A stretch of DNA of 64,000 nt from contig NZ_JAFCKB010000009.1 of assembly GCF_018130615.1 (NCBI RefSeq), forward strand, positions 62,001 to 126,000. The letters are read 5' to 3'. The position numbers were made by a program, and so were the translations under genes. Origin of the DNA: Bradyrhizobium manausense (GTDB lineage: Bacteria; Pseudomonadota; Alphaproteobacteria; Rhizobiales; Xanthobacteraceae). Below, one piece after another: positions 51,555 to 61,389 of this stretch. How positions within the stretch are numbered: the first letter of the stretch is position 1; every line of letters begins with the position of its first letter. Under the pieces are notes generated by a model. The model was not told the DNA's origin. It did not search any database and was given only the letters and a program-made list of their open reading frames with translations.

Positions 51555-52604
51555 TCAGAGCAGCGGCCGATAGACCTCGCCGATCCGCGCCGCTTCCGCA
51601 TCAAGACTGAACTTTGCAAGCACGCGCTCGCGACCGCGCTCGCCCATCTTCGTCGCTACAGCCACATCGCGCATCATCGGATCGAGCGCCGCCGCCAGCG
51701 CCTCCGCGTCGCCGGTCGGGATCAGCACACCGGACACGCCATCCTCGACCACGAGCCCGGCCGCACCGGCGCGCGCAGCGACGAGCGCGCTGCCGGCCGC
51801 CATCGCCTCGATCAGGGTGAGGCCAAAACCTTCGTTGCGCGACGTGAAGGCATAGATCGTCAGCCGCTGATACCAGCGCTGCACCTCCTCGATCGGCAGC
51901 TCACCGGTGATGACGATGCGCGCTTGCAGGCCAGCTGCTTCGATACGCTTCTTCAGATCATTCGCAAACGGCGTCTGCTCGGCCGTGACCTGGCCGACGA
52001 TCACGGCCGTGAAATCCGGATAGCGCGGTAGCAGCCGGCACATCGCATCGACGAACACATCGGTGCCCTTCTGCGCCCGCACGCGACCGAAGCAGCCGAT
52101 GGCGTAACGGCCCGGCAAGCCGCTTTCCGCGAAGGCCGCCGCGCGATCAATCGGCGGCGCGTAGACGTCGGTGTCGACGCCATGCGGGATCACCGTTGCC
52201 TTCACTTTCAGGAACGAAGCCGAGATGTCCGATGTCGCGATGATCGCGTCCATCTGCCGGATCAGCCAGCGTGTGATCCAGCTGTGATGGCGCTGCGCCG
52301 CCGAGGTGAACACCAGCTTGAGCGGCCAACCGAGTGCGCGGAGCAGCACGCCTGCGATCATCTCGTTGTTGCGCCGCGCATGCCAGATCAGCGGTGTCTT
52401 GCGACGCCACAGCTTTAGGACATCGGCGACGCCCAGCCGTGCGATCCCCTCCGGCGCGTCCGAGCCGAACCACGCCGCGCGGTACAGCTTTGCCAGCCGC
52501 GGCGCCACCATCCGGTTGGTCGCGGTGACCCCGGAATAGCGCCTGTGCAGATTTGGCACGATCACGTCGAGATCGCCGGGGGGATTGGCCACTTCACGCT
52601 CCAT
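51555..52604 (-). CDS. Glycosyltransferase family 4
   Basis: This 349-residue GT-B protein carries the VIPHGVDTDVYAPP, AIGCFGRVRAQKGTDVFVDAM and NEGFGLTLIEAMAAGSALVAA motifs of GT4. It resembles LPS core glycosyltransferases. It is convergent with gmhB (183 bp apart, no terminator seen) and diverges from galE by 114 bp. It may add a core sugar after heptose. Donor is unknown. Confidence 0.9.
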   Translation of the reverse strand: MEREVANPPGDLDVIVPNLHRRYSGVTATNRMVAPRLAKLYRAAWFGSDAPEGIARLGVADVLKLWRRKTPLIWHARRNNEMIAGVLLRALGWPLKLVFTSAAQRHHSWITRWLIRQMDAIIATSDISASFLKVKATVIPHGVDTDVYAPPIDRAAAFAESGLPGRYAIGCFGRVRAQKGTDVFVDAMCRLLPRYPDFTAVIVGQVTAEQTPFANDLKKRIEAAGLQARIVITGELPIEEVQRWYQRLTIYAFTSRNEGFGLTLIEAMAAGSALVAARAGAAGLVVEDGVSGVLIPTGDAEALAAALDPMMRDVAVATKMGERGRERVLAKFSLDAEAARIGEVYRPLL

Positions 52605-52718
52605 TCAGCAGGCCCCCTATACGCAACATTAAGCATAGTGACCAGTTCAGGGCTGCCGATACCCCCTCTTCACCACGCAGACGCTAGCATCCCGCGTTGA
52701 TCGAAGACGGGTGAGATC

Positions 52719-53732
52719 ATGACTGTGCTAGTCACCGGCGGCGCCGGCTATATCGGAAGTCACACGGTCCTGGCGCTGGCGGAAGCCGGCGAGGACGTCG
52801 TCGTGATCGACGATCTCTCCACCGGTTTCTCGGCATACCTGCCGGAAGGCGTGCCGCTGTTCATTGGCGATGCCGGCGACGAGAACCTGCTCGAGGGCGT
52901 GATCGCCCAGCACAACATCGAGAGCATCATCCATTTTGCGGGCTCGGTGGTCGTGCCGGATTCGATGCGCGATCCGCTCGGCTATTACCGCAACAATTTC
53001 ATGACCGCGCGCAACCTGCTCAACGTCGCAGTGAAGCGCGGCATCCACCGCTTCATCTTCTCCTCGACCGCCGCCGTCTACGGTAATCCGGACCAGGTGC
53101 CGGTGCCCGAGCACGCGCCGACGCGGCCGCTGTCGCCCTATGGCTCGTCGAAGCTGATGACCGAGATCATGCTGCACGACGTCGCCGCCGCCTACGGCAT
53201 GCAATACGTGACGCTGCGTTATTTCAACGTTGCGGGTGCCGATCCGCAGGCCCGTATCGGACTTGCCACCGTCGGTGCCACGCATCTGCTCAAGATCGCG
53301 GTGGAAGCCGCGACCGGTCAGCGCGCCAAGATCGACGTGTTCGGCACCGACTATCCGACCCAGGACGGCAGCTGCATCCGCGACTTCATCCACGTCACGG
53401 ACCTCTCGCAGGCGCATCGCTCGGCGCTGGCCTATCTGCGCAATGGCGGCGCCTCGACCACGCTGAATTGCGGCTATGGCCGCGGCTATTCGGTGCTGGA
53501 GACCATCGACGCCGTGCGGCGGGTGTCAGGCCGCAGCTTCGCCGTGCAATACGCCCCACGCCGGCCCGGCGACATCATGACCATGGTCGCCGACACCAGC
53601 CGCATCCGCGGCCTGCTCGACTGGAAGCCGCAATATGAGGATCTCGAGACCATCGCGGCGCACGCGCTGGCCTGGGAGGACAAGCTCTTCCGCGAGCGCC
53701 ACGGCGAGCTCCGCCACGCCGTCTCGGCCTAA
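52719..53732 (+). CDS. galE: UDP-glucose 4-epimerase
   Basis: This 337-residue SDR has VTGGAGYIGSHTVLAL at the start, STAAVYG, SPYGSSKLMTE with the catalytic Tyr/Lys, and GTDYPTQDGSCIRDFIHVTDL. This is a clear GalE, interconverting UDP-Glc and UDP-Gal (possibly UDP-GlcNAc/GalNAc). It feeds galactose into LPS or EPS. It is followed by the msbA-like gene at 119 bp. Confidence 0.95.
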   Translation: MTVLVTGGAGYIGSHTVLALAEAGEDVVVIDDLSTGFSAYLPEGVPLFIGDAGDENLLEGVIAQHNIESIIHFAGSVVVPDSMRDPLGYYRNNFMTARNLLNVAVKRGIHRFIFSSTAAVYGNPDQVPVPEHAPTRPLSPYGSSKLMTEIMLHDVAAAYGMQYVTLRYFNVAGADPQARIGLATVGATHLLKIAVEAATGQRAKIDVFGTDYPTQDGSCIRDFIHVTDLSQAHRSALAYLRNGGASTTLNCGYGRGYSVLETIDAVRRVSGRSFAVQYAPRRPGDIMTMVADTSRIRGLLDWKPQYEDLETIAAHALAWEDKLFRERHGELRHAVSA

Positions 53733-53851
53733 AATCCATCCGGGCGCAAGTCCTTAATTGGGCTTGAAAAGCGGCGCTTTAGCGGGCACAGAGGCCCTTC
53801 GATCCCTGACGCGCGGGCAGGCTTTTCGCCTTGGCCGTCAATGGACTACGG

Positions 53852-55654
53852 ATGGCCCAGTTTCCAAAGAAAATCACCGACGATCCCTATGGGGCGATGG
53901 TTCTCATTCGCCGCCTGGTCATGGAACAGGGCGTCATCTACTGGCGGCGCTACCTCGTTGCCTTTGCGCTGATGGCGGCTGCCGCGGGCGCCACCGCAGG
54001 CGCGACCTATGTGCTCGGCCAGGTCATCAACCAGGCCTATGTCGACAAGAACATCCCGGGCATCGCGATGTACTCGGGCATCACGGTGATCCTGCTGTTC
54101 ATCAAGGGCGTGGCGACCTACGGCCACATGGTGATCCTGACCAAGATCAGCAACGCCATCCTCGCCACCAACCAGCGCCAGCTGTTCGCCAAGCTGATGC
54201 GCGAGAGCGTCGGCTTCTTCTCCGAGCGACATTCATCCGAGTTCCTGGCGCGGCTGACCGCCGGTGCCAAGTCGATCACCGACGTGCTCAATATGCTGGT
54301 CAACGCCATCGGGCGCGACCTCTTGATGCTGCTCGCCATGATCGGCGTGATGGTGTGGCAGGATCCGTTGATGTCGCTGATCGGCCTCGTCGCAGTGCCG
54401 CCGGCGATGCTGGTGCTGCGCAAGCTGGTCAAGCGCATCAAGGGCCTGGCCTACAACCAGTTCACCGGCACGGCCGACATCATGGAGACGATGCAGGAAT
54501 CGCTGCAGGGCATCCGCACGGTCAAGGCGTTCACGCTCGAAGACACCATGCAGAAGCGCATCGACGAGAACATCGCGATCGTCGAGCGCAATGCCAACAA
54601 GATGGCCCGCGTCGCCAACCGCTCCAACCCGCTGATGGAAATGCTCGGCGGTTTCGCGGTCGCCGGCTGCTTGCTCTATGGCGGCTATAGCGTGGTCGCA
54701 CTCAACGCCACGCCCGGCGCGTTCTTCTCGTTCATGACCGCGTTCCTGATGGCGACCGAGCCGGCCAAGCGGCTGGCGCGGCTGAATATCGATTTGAACA
54801 GCCAGCTTGTCGGCGCGCGCATGCTGCTCGAAGTCGTCGACAGCCCGGCGAGCGAACACTCCGACGACGACAAGCCGGCGCTGAAATTGTCCGACGCGCG
54901 GATCGAGCTGCGCGATGTCAGCTTCTCCTATCGTACCAATGAGACCGTGCTTAACCGCATGAGCTTCATTGCCGAGCCCGGCAAGGTCACCGCACTGGTA
55001 GGCCCTTCCGGCGGCGGCAAGTCCACCGTGCTGGCGCTGCTGCTGCGGTTCTACGAGGTGACGCAAGGTGACATCGTGATCGACGGCCAGCCGATCGGCG
55101 CGGTCTCGCGCAAATCGCTGCGGGCGCAGACCGCCTATGTCGGCCAGGACGTCTATCTGTTCCGCGACACCATCCGCAACAACATCGCCTTCGGCAAACC
55201 CGGTGCGACCGAAGACCAGATCATTGACGCCGCCAAGGCCGCGTGCGCGCATGATTTCATCATGGGCTTCCCGCTCGGCTACGACACGCCGGTCGGCGAG
55301 CACGGCGCGCAAGTGTCGGGCGGCCAGCGCCAGCGCATAGCGGTGGCGCGCGCGCTGCTCAAGAACGCGCCGATCATCCTGCTCGATGAGGCTACCGCCG
55401 CACTCGATTCCGAGTCGGAGAAGCAGGTGCAGGAGGCGATCGAGCATCTCTGCCAGAACCGCACCACCATCGTGATCGCGCACCGTCTGCACACGATCAT
55501 GCACGCCGACAGCATCCTGGTGGTCGAGGGCGGCGAGATCGTCGAGCAGGGCCGGCATGACGAGCTGCTGCGCCGCTCCGGCCGCTACGCCTCGTTCTTC
55601 CGCCTGCAACATCACGACGCCGGCGCTCTGGCGCCAATCAGCGCGACCGCATAG
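53852..55654 (+). CDS. msbA: MsbA-type ABC exporter (lipid A-core flippase)
   Basis: This 600-residue half-transporter has six hydrophobic spans (about 25-320) and a C-terminal ATPase with Walker A GPSGGGKS (384-391), the Q-loop in VGQDVYLFRDT, signature VSGGQRQRIAVARALL, and Walker B IILLDEATAALD. The length and TM pattern match MsbA/LipA exporters. Its place after galE in an LPS block supports a role in lipid A-core flipping, though multidrug export is possible. The first codon at 53831 is TTG; I prefer the ATG at 53852. Confidence 0.88.
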   Translation: MAQFPKKITDDPYGAMVLIRRLVMEQGVIYWRRYLVAFALMAAAAGATAGATYVLGQVINQAYVDKNIPGIAMYSGITVILLFIKGVATYGHMVILTKISNAILATNQRQLFAKLMRESVGFFSERHSSEFLARLTAGAKSITDVLNMLVNAIGRDLLMLLAMIGVMVWQDPLMSLIGLVAVPPAMLVLRKLVKRIKGLAYNQFTGTADIMETMQESLQGIRTVKAFTLEDTMQKRIDENIAIVERNANKMARVANRSNPLMEMLGGFAVAGCLLYGGYSVVALNATPGAFFSFMTAFLMATEPAKRLARLNIDLNSQLVGARMLLEVVDSPASEHSDDDKPALKLSDARIELRDVSFSYRTNETVLNRMSFIAEPGKVTALVGPSGGGKSTVLALLLRFYEVTQGDIVIDGQPIGAVSRKSLRAQTAYVGQDVYLFRDTIRNNIAFGKPGATEDQIIDAAKAACAHDFIMGFPLGYDTPVGEHGAQVSGGQRQRIAVARALLKNAPIILLDEATAALDSESEKQVQEAIEHLCQNRTTIVIAHRLHTIMHADSILVVEGGEIVEQGRHDELLRRSGRYASFFRLQHHDAGALAPISATA

Positions 55655-55690
55655 AATTCCTCATCACCTCAAGAGCAGCGAGACCGCTTC

Positions 55691-56392
55691 ATGAACGCCG
55701 CCTCCTACGTCATCCCGCTTCCGCCCCAGGCTTCGCTCCCCGTCGTCGGCGAGTCCGGCCGCTATCCGGTGCGCCGCATCTGGTGCGTCGGCCGCAACTA
55801 TCTCGAGCACATTCGCGAGATGGGCAATGACGAGCGCGCCCCGCCGTTCTTCTTCGCCAAGCACGCCGACATGCTGGTGCCCGATGGCGCCACCATTCCC
55901 TATCCGCCCCTGACCAAGGATTTGCACCACGAGGTCGAGCTGATCGTCGCGATGAAGAGCGGCGGGCTCAACATCCCCGCCGACAAGGCCCTCGACCACG
56001 TCTACGGCTATGCCGTCGGCATCGACCTCACCCGCCGCGACCTCCAGATCGCCTCGCGCAAGAAGGAGCGTCCGTGGGAGATCGGCAAGTCGTTCGACGG
56101 CTCCGCCCCGTGCTCCGCGGTGCAGCCGGCCTCGAAGATCGGCCATCCTGCCAAGGGCAAGATCTGGCTCACGGTCAACGGCAAGGAAGCCCAGAAGGGC
56201 GACCTCACCGAGCTGATCTGGAACGTCCCGGAGATCATCTGGCAGCTTTCACAGCAGGTGAAGCTCGCCGCCGGCGACATCATCATGACGGGAACACCGG
56301 CCGGCGTGTCGCAGCTCCAGCCGGGCGACAAGCTCGAATGCGGCGTCGATGGTGTCGGCACGCTGAAGGTGAGCATCGGCCAACCGGAGTAG
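55691..56392 (+). CDS. Fumarylacetoacetate hydrolase-family protein (fumarylpyruvate hydrolase-like)
   Basis: This 233-residue protein belongs to the FAH family: VRRIWCVGRNYLEHIREMG, the metal-binding HHEVELIV (two glutamates), GYAVGIDLTRRDLQ and TGTPAGVSQLQPGD. It resembles NagK-type fumarylpyruvate hydrolases in gentisate breakdown, but no gentisate genes are nearby and acylpyruvase activity is equally likely. It lies 36 bp after the msbA-type gene and may be read through from it. A terminator follows. Confidence 0.88.
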   Translation: MNAASYVIPLPPQASLPVVGESGRYPVRRIWCVGRNYLEHIREMGNDERAPPFFFAKHADMLVPDGATIPYPPLTKDLHHEVELIVAMKSGGLNIPADKALDHVYGYAVGIDLTRRDLQIASRKKERPWEIGKSFDGSAPCSAVQPASKIGHPAKGKIWLTVNGKEAQKGDLTELIWNVPEIIWQLSQQVKLAAGDIIMTGTPAGVSQLQPGDKLECGVDGVGTLKVSIGQPE

Positions 56393-56420
56393 GCCGAACT
56401 CGATATCGCGGAAGATGCAA

Positions 56421-56449
56421 AGCCCCGGATATCGCATCCGGGGCTTTTT
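56421..56449. terminator. Intrinsic bidirectional terminator
   Basis: AGCCCCGGAT (56421-56430) pairs with ATCCGGGGCT (56436-56445) around a 5-base loop, followed by TTTT on the plus strand. It ends the FAH gene and likely the convergent MHS transporter gene (stop at 56456). Confidence 0.88.
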
Positions 56450-56455
56450 GCGGCC

Positions 56456-57796
56456 TCAAGTCCGCCGCTCGTGCGCAGCCACCGCGTTGATGTCCTTGCC
56501 GGTATAATCGGTCATCATGGCGGTCGCGACCAGCGTCATGACCGCGCAAATCGCGATATAGACCGCGATCGCAGTCGCCGAGTGGAACGTACCGAACAAC
56601 CAAGTGGCGATCAGCGGCGCGGGTCCGCCGGCGATCACGGATGCAAGCTGATAGCCGAGCGAGGAGCCGCTGTAGCGCAAGCGTCCGGTAAAGCTCTCGG
56701 CGATCAAGGCGGCTTGCGGTCCGTACTGCATGTCGTGCGGAATCAGCGACAGGATGATCGCGAGAAAGATGATGGTCAGCGATCCCGTGTTGAGCATTGC
56801 GAAATAGATGAAGCCGAAGACACCCGTCACGGCAGCCCCGATCATATACATGTTCTTGCGGCCGATCTGATCGGAGATATGTCCGCACAGCGGGATCGAG
56901 ACGAACGACAGCACTGACGCTGCGAGCACCGCGGTCAGCAGGAAGTCGCGCGAGACGTGGAGGGTGCCGATGCCATAGGAGAAGACAAAGGCGGTGAAGA
57001 TGTAAAACGGAGCCTGCTCCGACATCCGCGCGAATGCCGACAGCAGGATCTCCTTCGGGTGTTCCCGGATCACCGTCAGCATCGGTGTGCGGTCGACCTG
57101 ACGTTCGGCCACGAGCTTCGAGAACACCGGCGTTTCGAGAATGCCGAGGCGGATATAGAGGCCGACGCCGACCAGGATGATGCTGAGCGCAAACGGAATA
57201 CGCCAGCCCCACGCCAGGAACTGGTCGCCCGCCATTTGGCTGAAGGCCAGCACCGCGAGATTGGCGAGGAACAGGCCGCACGGCACGCCGAATTGCGGCC
57301 ATGACGCGATCAATCCACGAGATCGGTCGTCGCGGGCCCATTCCATCGACATCAGCACCGAGCCGCCCCATTCGCCGCCGACGCCGACGCCCTGAATGAA
57401 TCGCAGCACGGTCAGGATCACGGCCCCCCAGATGCCGATGCTCGCATAGGTCGGCACCACGGCCACCGCGGCGGTCGCCAGTCCCATCAGCAGCAGCGTC
57501 GCGATCAGCGTCGATTTGCGTCCGATGCGGTCGCCATAGTGCCCGAAGATTGCCGCGCCGATCGGGCGCGCGACGAAGCCGACCGCGTAGATCGCAAACG
57601 CCTCCAGCGTCCCGACCCAGGGGTCTGAGTGCGGAAAGAAGAGCTTTGCGAATACCAGACCCGTCACGGTGCTGTAGAGGAAGAAATCATACCATTCGAT
57701 CGCGGTCCCGACCGTGGAGGCGATCACGGCGCGACGAAGCTGGCGCTGATGCTCGGATGCAGTGAGTTGTGTGACGTCGAGGCCAAGTGTTGCCAT
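56456..57796 (-). CDS. MFS transporter, metabolite:H+ symporter (MHS) family
   Basis: This 446-residue protein has 12 spans and MHS signatures: STVGTAIEWYDFFLYST, FGHYGDRIGRKSTLIATLLLMG and RFIQGVGVGGEWGGSVLM. Family members (ProP, KgtP, CitA-like) import organic acids or osmolytes with protons. An AGGGAGA ribosome binding site precedes the ATG at 57796, so the in-frame extension upstream is not needed. It is convergent with the FAH gene. Confidence 0.9.
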   Translation of the reverse strand: MATLGLDVTQLTASEHQRQLRRAVIASTVGTAIEWYDFFLYSTVTGLVFAKLFFPHSDPWVGTLEAFAIYAVGFVARPIGAAIFGHYGDRIGRKSTLIATLLLMGLATAAVAVVPTYASIGIWGAVILTVLRFIQGVGVGGEWGGSVLMSMEWARDDRSRGLIASWPQFGVPCGLFLANLAVLAFSQMAGDQFLAWGWRIPFALSIILVGVGLYIRLGILETPVFSKLVAERQVDRTPMLTVIREHPKEILLSAFARMSEQAPFYIFTAFVFSYGIGTLHVSRDFLLTAVLAASVLSFVSIPLCGHISDQIGRKNMYMIGAAVTGVFGFIYFAMLNTGSLTIIFLAIILSLIPHDMQYGPQAALIAESFTGRLRYSGSSLGYQLASVIAGGPAPLIATWLFGTFHSATAIAVYIAICAVMTLVATAMMTDYTGKDINAVAAHERRT

Positions 57797-57841
57797 GGGA
57801 AGATCTCCCTCGGACGGCCCCCGATTGCGCGTTTTCACCGG

Positions 57842-57859
57842 TTGTTCGTTGAGGAACAA
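57842..57859. promoter_or_regulatory. Inverted repeat upstream of the MHS transporter gene
   Basis: TTGTTC (57842-57847), six bases, GAACAA (57854-57859) is a perfect 6-bp inverted repeat 45 bp upstream of the transporter ATG. It is a candidate operator; no regulator gene is adjacent. Confidence 0.35.
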
Positions 57860-58007
57860 ACGAAGTTGGGTTCCAAGGGTTCCGGCGAGCCTGGAACGAG
57901 CGCTTAAAACTTTAGTCGGCCAACCAAGCCCGGCGGAGTCGACTGCAGCCGGCCTCCACGGGGCTTGCGCCGCACAAAGACCCGCCATGATGCCGGATGG
58001 CTTCGCC

Positions 58008-58478
58008 CTACCAGGCCTTCACCGGTCGGTTGGCGTGGCTCGCCTGTGGCACACCGCGATTGAGCGACATGTGCGAATGTACGCACAGCCAGCCATCTGC
58101 ATTCTTCGAAAAGGTCATGGTTGCGCGGCCGGGGCGCGGAAACGAACTGCCATCGGAATGATAGCCCGTGCTCGTCCATGGCGCGATCACGGTCGCTAAC
58201 GTGCCGTCGGCGGACGCGAGTATCGAGGCCTGGTCGAGCACGAAGCGGAAGTCCGTCGTCTTGGGCCAGACGTTATTCCATTGCGTCGTGACCCACTGAT
58301 CGAGGCCGGGAATGACGTCATTATGCGTGCCGAAGGCAAGTACGTCCGGGTGAAACAGCGGCCGCGCCGAGGCGTAATCGACCTCGCGGACATGTCCCGA
58401 GAAAGTCTCCAGCCATTGGCGGAAGAATTGCACGATCTCGGTGTTCGCAAGTGGCAACGGGGCCATTGCCTGCTCCAT
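58008..58478 (-). CDS. NTF2-like/SnoaL-fold protein
   Basis: This 156-residue protein has the cone-fold pattern of the NTF2-like superfamily (SnoaL/DUF4440 type): an N-terminal helix FFRQWLETFSGH, ARPLFHPDVLAFGTHNDVIPG, and a final antiparallel sheet WLCVHSHMSLNRG. Members include small enzymes and ketosteroid isomerase relatives; the function here is unknown. It diverges from mosB by 103 bp, sharing a promoter region, which may mean joint control. Confidence 0.82.
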   Translation of the reverse strand: MEQAMAPLPLANTEIVQFFRQWLETFSGHVREVDYASARPLFHPDVLAFGTHNDVIPGLDQWVTTQWNNVWPKTTDFRFVLDQASILASADGTLATVIAPWTSTGYHSDGSSFPRPGRATMTFSKNADGWLCVHSHMSLNRGVPQASHANRPVKAW

Positions 58479-58581
58479 GTTTGGCGGCTAAATCGCGGCG
58501 ACCTTGTTGCCACGGACCGACAGGTGCAGCAAGATTCGATCCGCCGCAGAGATTGCATCAGAAAACGAGAGGATGTCTCGG

Positions 58582-59394
58582 ATGTCGCATATGATCACGG
58601 AGCTCGAGGGGCTGCTGATGCAGCGCTCGCTCACCGACCCGCAGCTTGTCGCTGCGGCCGAGAAGGCCTCGGACTTCCGCATCCTGCCGGATGCGACCGT
58701 CATTAAGATCGGCGGTCAGAGCATGATCGATCGCGGCCGGGCCGCGGTCTATCCTGTTGTCGAGGAGATCGTTGCGGCCCGTAAAGCCCACAAGCTCCTG
58801 ATCGGGACCGGCGCCGGCACCCGCGCGCGCCACCTTTATTCGATCGCCGCAGGGCTTCGCCTGCCGGCCGGCGTGCTGTCTCAGCTCGGCGCCTCCGTCG
58901 CCGACCAGAATGCCGCCATGCTGGGGCAATTGCTCGCCAAGCACGGCATCTCCGCCGTCAGCAGCGCCGGGCTGTCCTCGGTGCCGCTGTTCCTTGCCGA
59001 AGTGAACGCGGTGATCTTCAGCGGCATGCCGCCCTACAGTCTGTGGATGCGACCCGCGGCCGAAGGCGTGATCCCGCCCTACCGCACCGATGCCGGATGC
59101 TTCCTCGTCGCCGAGCAGTTCGGCTGCAAGGCGATGATCTATGTGAAGGACGAGAACGGGCTCTACACGGCCAACCCGAAGACCTCGAAGAACGCCACCT
59201 TCATCCCGAAAATCTCTGTCGCGGAGATGAAGGCCAAGGGCCTGCAGGACTCGATCCTCGAATTCCCGGTGCTCGATCTTCTCACCGCGGCGCGCCACGT
59301 CCGCGAGGTGCAGATCATCAACGGCCTCGTCCCCGGCAATCTCACCCGTGCGCTCGCGGGCGAGCATGTCGGCACCATCATCACCGCGAGCTGA
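58582..59394 (+). CDS. mosB: Molybdenum storage protein subunit beta
   Basis: This 270-residue protein is closely similar to MosB of the Azotobacter vinelandii storage protein and belongs to the amino-acid-kinase (UMP-kinase-like) fold: [30 protein letters not shown] and [19 protein letters not shown]. It packs molybdate as polyoxomolybdate clusters with MosA in an (alpha-beta)3 cage driven by ATP. I chose the ATG at 58582, matching MosB length, with GAGAGG nine bases upstream; an ATG at 58573 abuts that site and is unlikely. mosA follows after 14 bp. Confidence 0.92.
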   Translation: MSHMITELEGLLMQRSLTDPQLVAAAEKASDFRILPDATVIKIGGQSMIDRGRAAVYPVVEEIVAARKAHKLLIGTGAGTRARHLYSIAAGLRLPAGVLSQLGASVADQNAAMLGQLLAKHGISAVSSAGLSSVPLFLAEVNAVIFSGMPPYSLWMRPAAEGVIPPYRTDAGCFLVAEQFGCKAMIYVKDENGLYTANPKTSKNATFIPKISVAEMKAKGLQDSILEFPVLDLLTAARHVREVQIINGLVPGNLTRALAGEHVGTIITAS

Positions 59395-59408
59395 AGAGCA
59401 CCACCGTC

Positions 59409-60236
59409 ATGGCTGACACCAACCAGATCAAGCACGTCGCCTCGCCGCTCGCGCGCCAGACCCTTCTGGACAGCGACCTCACCCGCCCCGTTGCCGGCAA
59501 TCGTCCGATCAAGCTCCTGCCCTGGCTGCAGGTCATCAAGATCGGCGGCCGCATCATGGACCGCGGTCACGAGGCGATCCTCCCCCTCGTCGACGAGTTG
59601 CGCGCGCTGCTGCCCGAGCATCGCCTGCTCATCCTGACCGGCGCCGGCATCCGCGCCCGGCATCTCTACAGCGTCGGTCTCGACCTCGGCCTGCCTGTGG
59701 GCTCGCTCGCGCCGCTCGCCGCTAGCGAGGCCGGCCAAAACGGCCATATCCTAGCCAGCCTGCTTGCGCCCGAGGGCGTCTCCTATGTCGAGCATCCGAC
59801 CATCGCGAGCCAGCTCGCGATCCACCTCAGCGCGGCGCGCGCGGTTGTCGGCAGCGCCTTCCCGCCCTATCATCATCACGAGTTCCCGACCTCGCGCATC
59901 CCGCCGCATCGCGCCGACACCGGCGCCTTCCTGCTCGCCGATGCGCTCGGGGCCGCCGGCCTCACGATCGTGGAGGACGTCGATGGCGTCTACACGGCCG
60001 ATCCCAATGGCGCCGATGGCAACAAGGCCGAGCTGCTGAAGCAGACCAGCTTTGCAGAGCTTGCCAGACTGACGGGCACGCTGCCGTTCGATCCCGCGCT
60101 GCTCGAGGTGATGGCAAATGCGCGACACATCGCACGGGTGCAGGTGGTGAACGGCCTCGTGCCCGGCCGGATCAGCGCGGCGCTGCGTGGGCAGCATGTG
60201 GGATCAATCATTCAGACTGGTATCAAGCCCGCGTAA
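59409..60236 (+). CDS. mosA: Molybdenum storage protein subunit alpha
   Basis: This 275-residue partner of MosB has the kinase-fold motifs [38 protein letters not shown], the [21 protein letters not shown] histidine cluster used in molybdate binding, and [14 protein letters not shown]. Gene order mosB-mosA, 14 bp apart, indicates one operon. MoSto lets cells stockpile molybdenum for nitrogenase or other molybdoenzymes. A perfect terminator follows. Confidence 0.93.
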   Translation: MADTNQIKHVASPLARQTLLDSDLTRPVAGNRPIKLLPWLQVIKIGGRIMDRGHEAILPLVDELRALLPEHRLLILTGAGIRARHLYSVGLDLGLPVGSLAPLAASEAGQNGHILASLLAPEGVSYVEHPTIASQLAIHLSAARAVVGSAFPPYHHHEFPTSRIPPHRADTGAFLLADALGAAGLTIVEDVDGVYTADPNGADGNKAELLKQTSFAELARLTGTLPFDPALLEVMANARHIARVQVVNGLVPGRISAALRGQHVGSIIQTGIKPA

Positions 60237-60260
60237 CGCCACGCCAAAGCTGCGCAACCA

Positions 60261-60292
60261 ACAAAGCCCCGGAGCGCACTCCGGGGCTTTGT
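60261..60292. terminator. Intrinsic bidirectional terminator after mosA
   Basis: ACAAAGCCCCGGAG (60261-60274) pairs perfectly with 60279-60292 around a 4-base loop. Both ends have short T/A tracts within the stem (TTTGT), fitting the convergent mosA and hydroxylase genes. Confidence 0.85.
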
Positions 60293-60314
60293 GACGACGA
60301 GATCGTAGGGCCGA

Positions 60315-61244
60315 TTAGCGCAACGCCGACAGCACGATGAGGCCGAGGATCAGCGCCGTCAGCGAGTACTTCAGCGTGTAGTACACGTTGCGGTTCCACT
60401 CCTTGACCTTGCGGCTGCCGAGATGGAGCTCGTAGAGCTTGCCGAACACCTTGTTGAGCACGCCGACATTCTCGCCCTCGACGTTCTGGGTCGCCGATGC
60501 CTTGACGATGTGATGGCTGACCCAGCGGTTGATCGCGGTCATGAAGCCGAACTTCATCGGACGCTCGACGTCGCAGAACAGGATGATGCGGTTGACGTCG
60601 GTCGCATTCTCCGCGCTGTGAATGAACGTCTCGTCGAACATGAAGGCTTCGCCGTCACGCCAGACACATTCGACGCCGTCGACCAGGATGCGGCACTTGT
60701 TCGAGTTCGGCGTGACGAGGCCGAGGTGGTAGCGCAGCGAGCCGGCGAAGGGATCGCGGTGGGCACCGAGCTTGCCGCCCGGCGGCAGCATCGCGAACAT
60801 CGCGCCGTGCACGCTCGGAATCGACTTGAGCAGCTCCACCGTCTTCGGGCACAGCGTGTTCGCCGAGGGCAGGAAGTCGTCGTACCATTTCAGGTAAAAG
60901 CGCTTCCAGCCGCTCTTGAAGAACGAATAGAAACCCCAGTCGTTGTTCTTCGCGGCCGCGCGGATAAAACCTTCGTCGAACAGCCGAACGGCCTCGTCGC
61001 GGATGGTCTCCCAATTCTCGCTGAGCGGCTTCAACTCCGGAAACTGCTCGACCGAGATCACGGGCTTGTTCGGCACGGCCGAGCCCGCATACATCAGCAC
61101 GTTGTAAGGTGCGAGATAGGTCGAGTGATCGCCAAGCTGGCGTGCGAAGCGCAGCCGCTGCTTGCCGCGGAAGTGAACGTAAATCGTCGAAGCCGCAAGC
61201 ACATACAAAATGACGAGTTGCGGTGCAAAAAGCTGCCTCAGCAT
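60315..61244 (-). CDS. Aspartyl/asparaginyl beta-hydroxylase-family dioxygenase (LpxO-like)
   Basis: This 309-residue membrane protein has an N-terminal hydrophobic span (about 8-22), a 2-oxoglutarate/Fe(II) domain with His162, Asp164 (GAHRDPFAG) and His209 (ETFIHSAEN), and a C-terminal span (about 287-306). It resembles LpxO, which hydroxylates the secondary acyl chain of lipid A at C-2. Such a function would connect to the LPS genes upstream, though aspartyl beta-hydroxylases acting on proteins share the fold. Confidence 0.87.
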   Translation of the reverse strand: MLRQLFAPQLVILYVLAASTIYVHFRGKQRLRFARQLGDHSTYLAPYNVLMYAGSAVPNKPVISVEQFPELKPLSENWETIRDEAVRLFDEGFIRAAAKNNDWGFYSFFKSGWKRFYLKWYDDFLPSANTLCPKTVELLKSIPSVHGAMFAMLPPGGKLGAHRDPFAGSLRYHLGLVTPNSNKCRILVDGVECVWRDGEAFMFDETFIHSAENATDVNRIILFCDVERPMKFGFMTAINRWVSHHIVKASATQNVEGENVGVLNKVFGKLYELHLGSRKVKEWNRNVYYTLKYSLTALILGLIVLSALR

Positions 61245-61389
61245 TTCCCCAAGTTCCCGAGTGACCCAGCCGGGGACGTGATCTAACGCGCCCCAGCCCG
61301 AGCGGCAAGATATTCACCGCTGGGTTGCGTTCACGCTGGGGAGAGTGCGGGAATACAGATTGGGCCGAAACGGACCGAAAACGGCCAAC

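Noticed and set aside
58479-58581. A ModE box or NifA/sigma-54 site before mosB
   Set aside because: No ModE-type palindrome or -24/-12 element was seen. A TGT...ACA pair has a 12-base gap, not the 10 needed for NifA.
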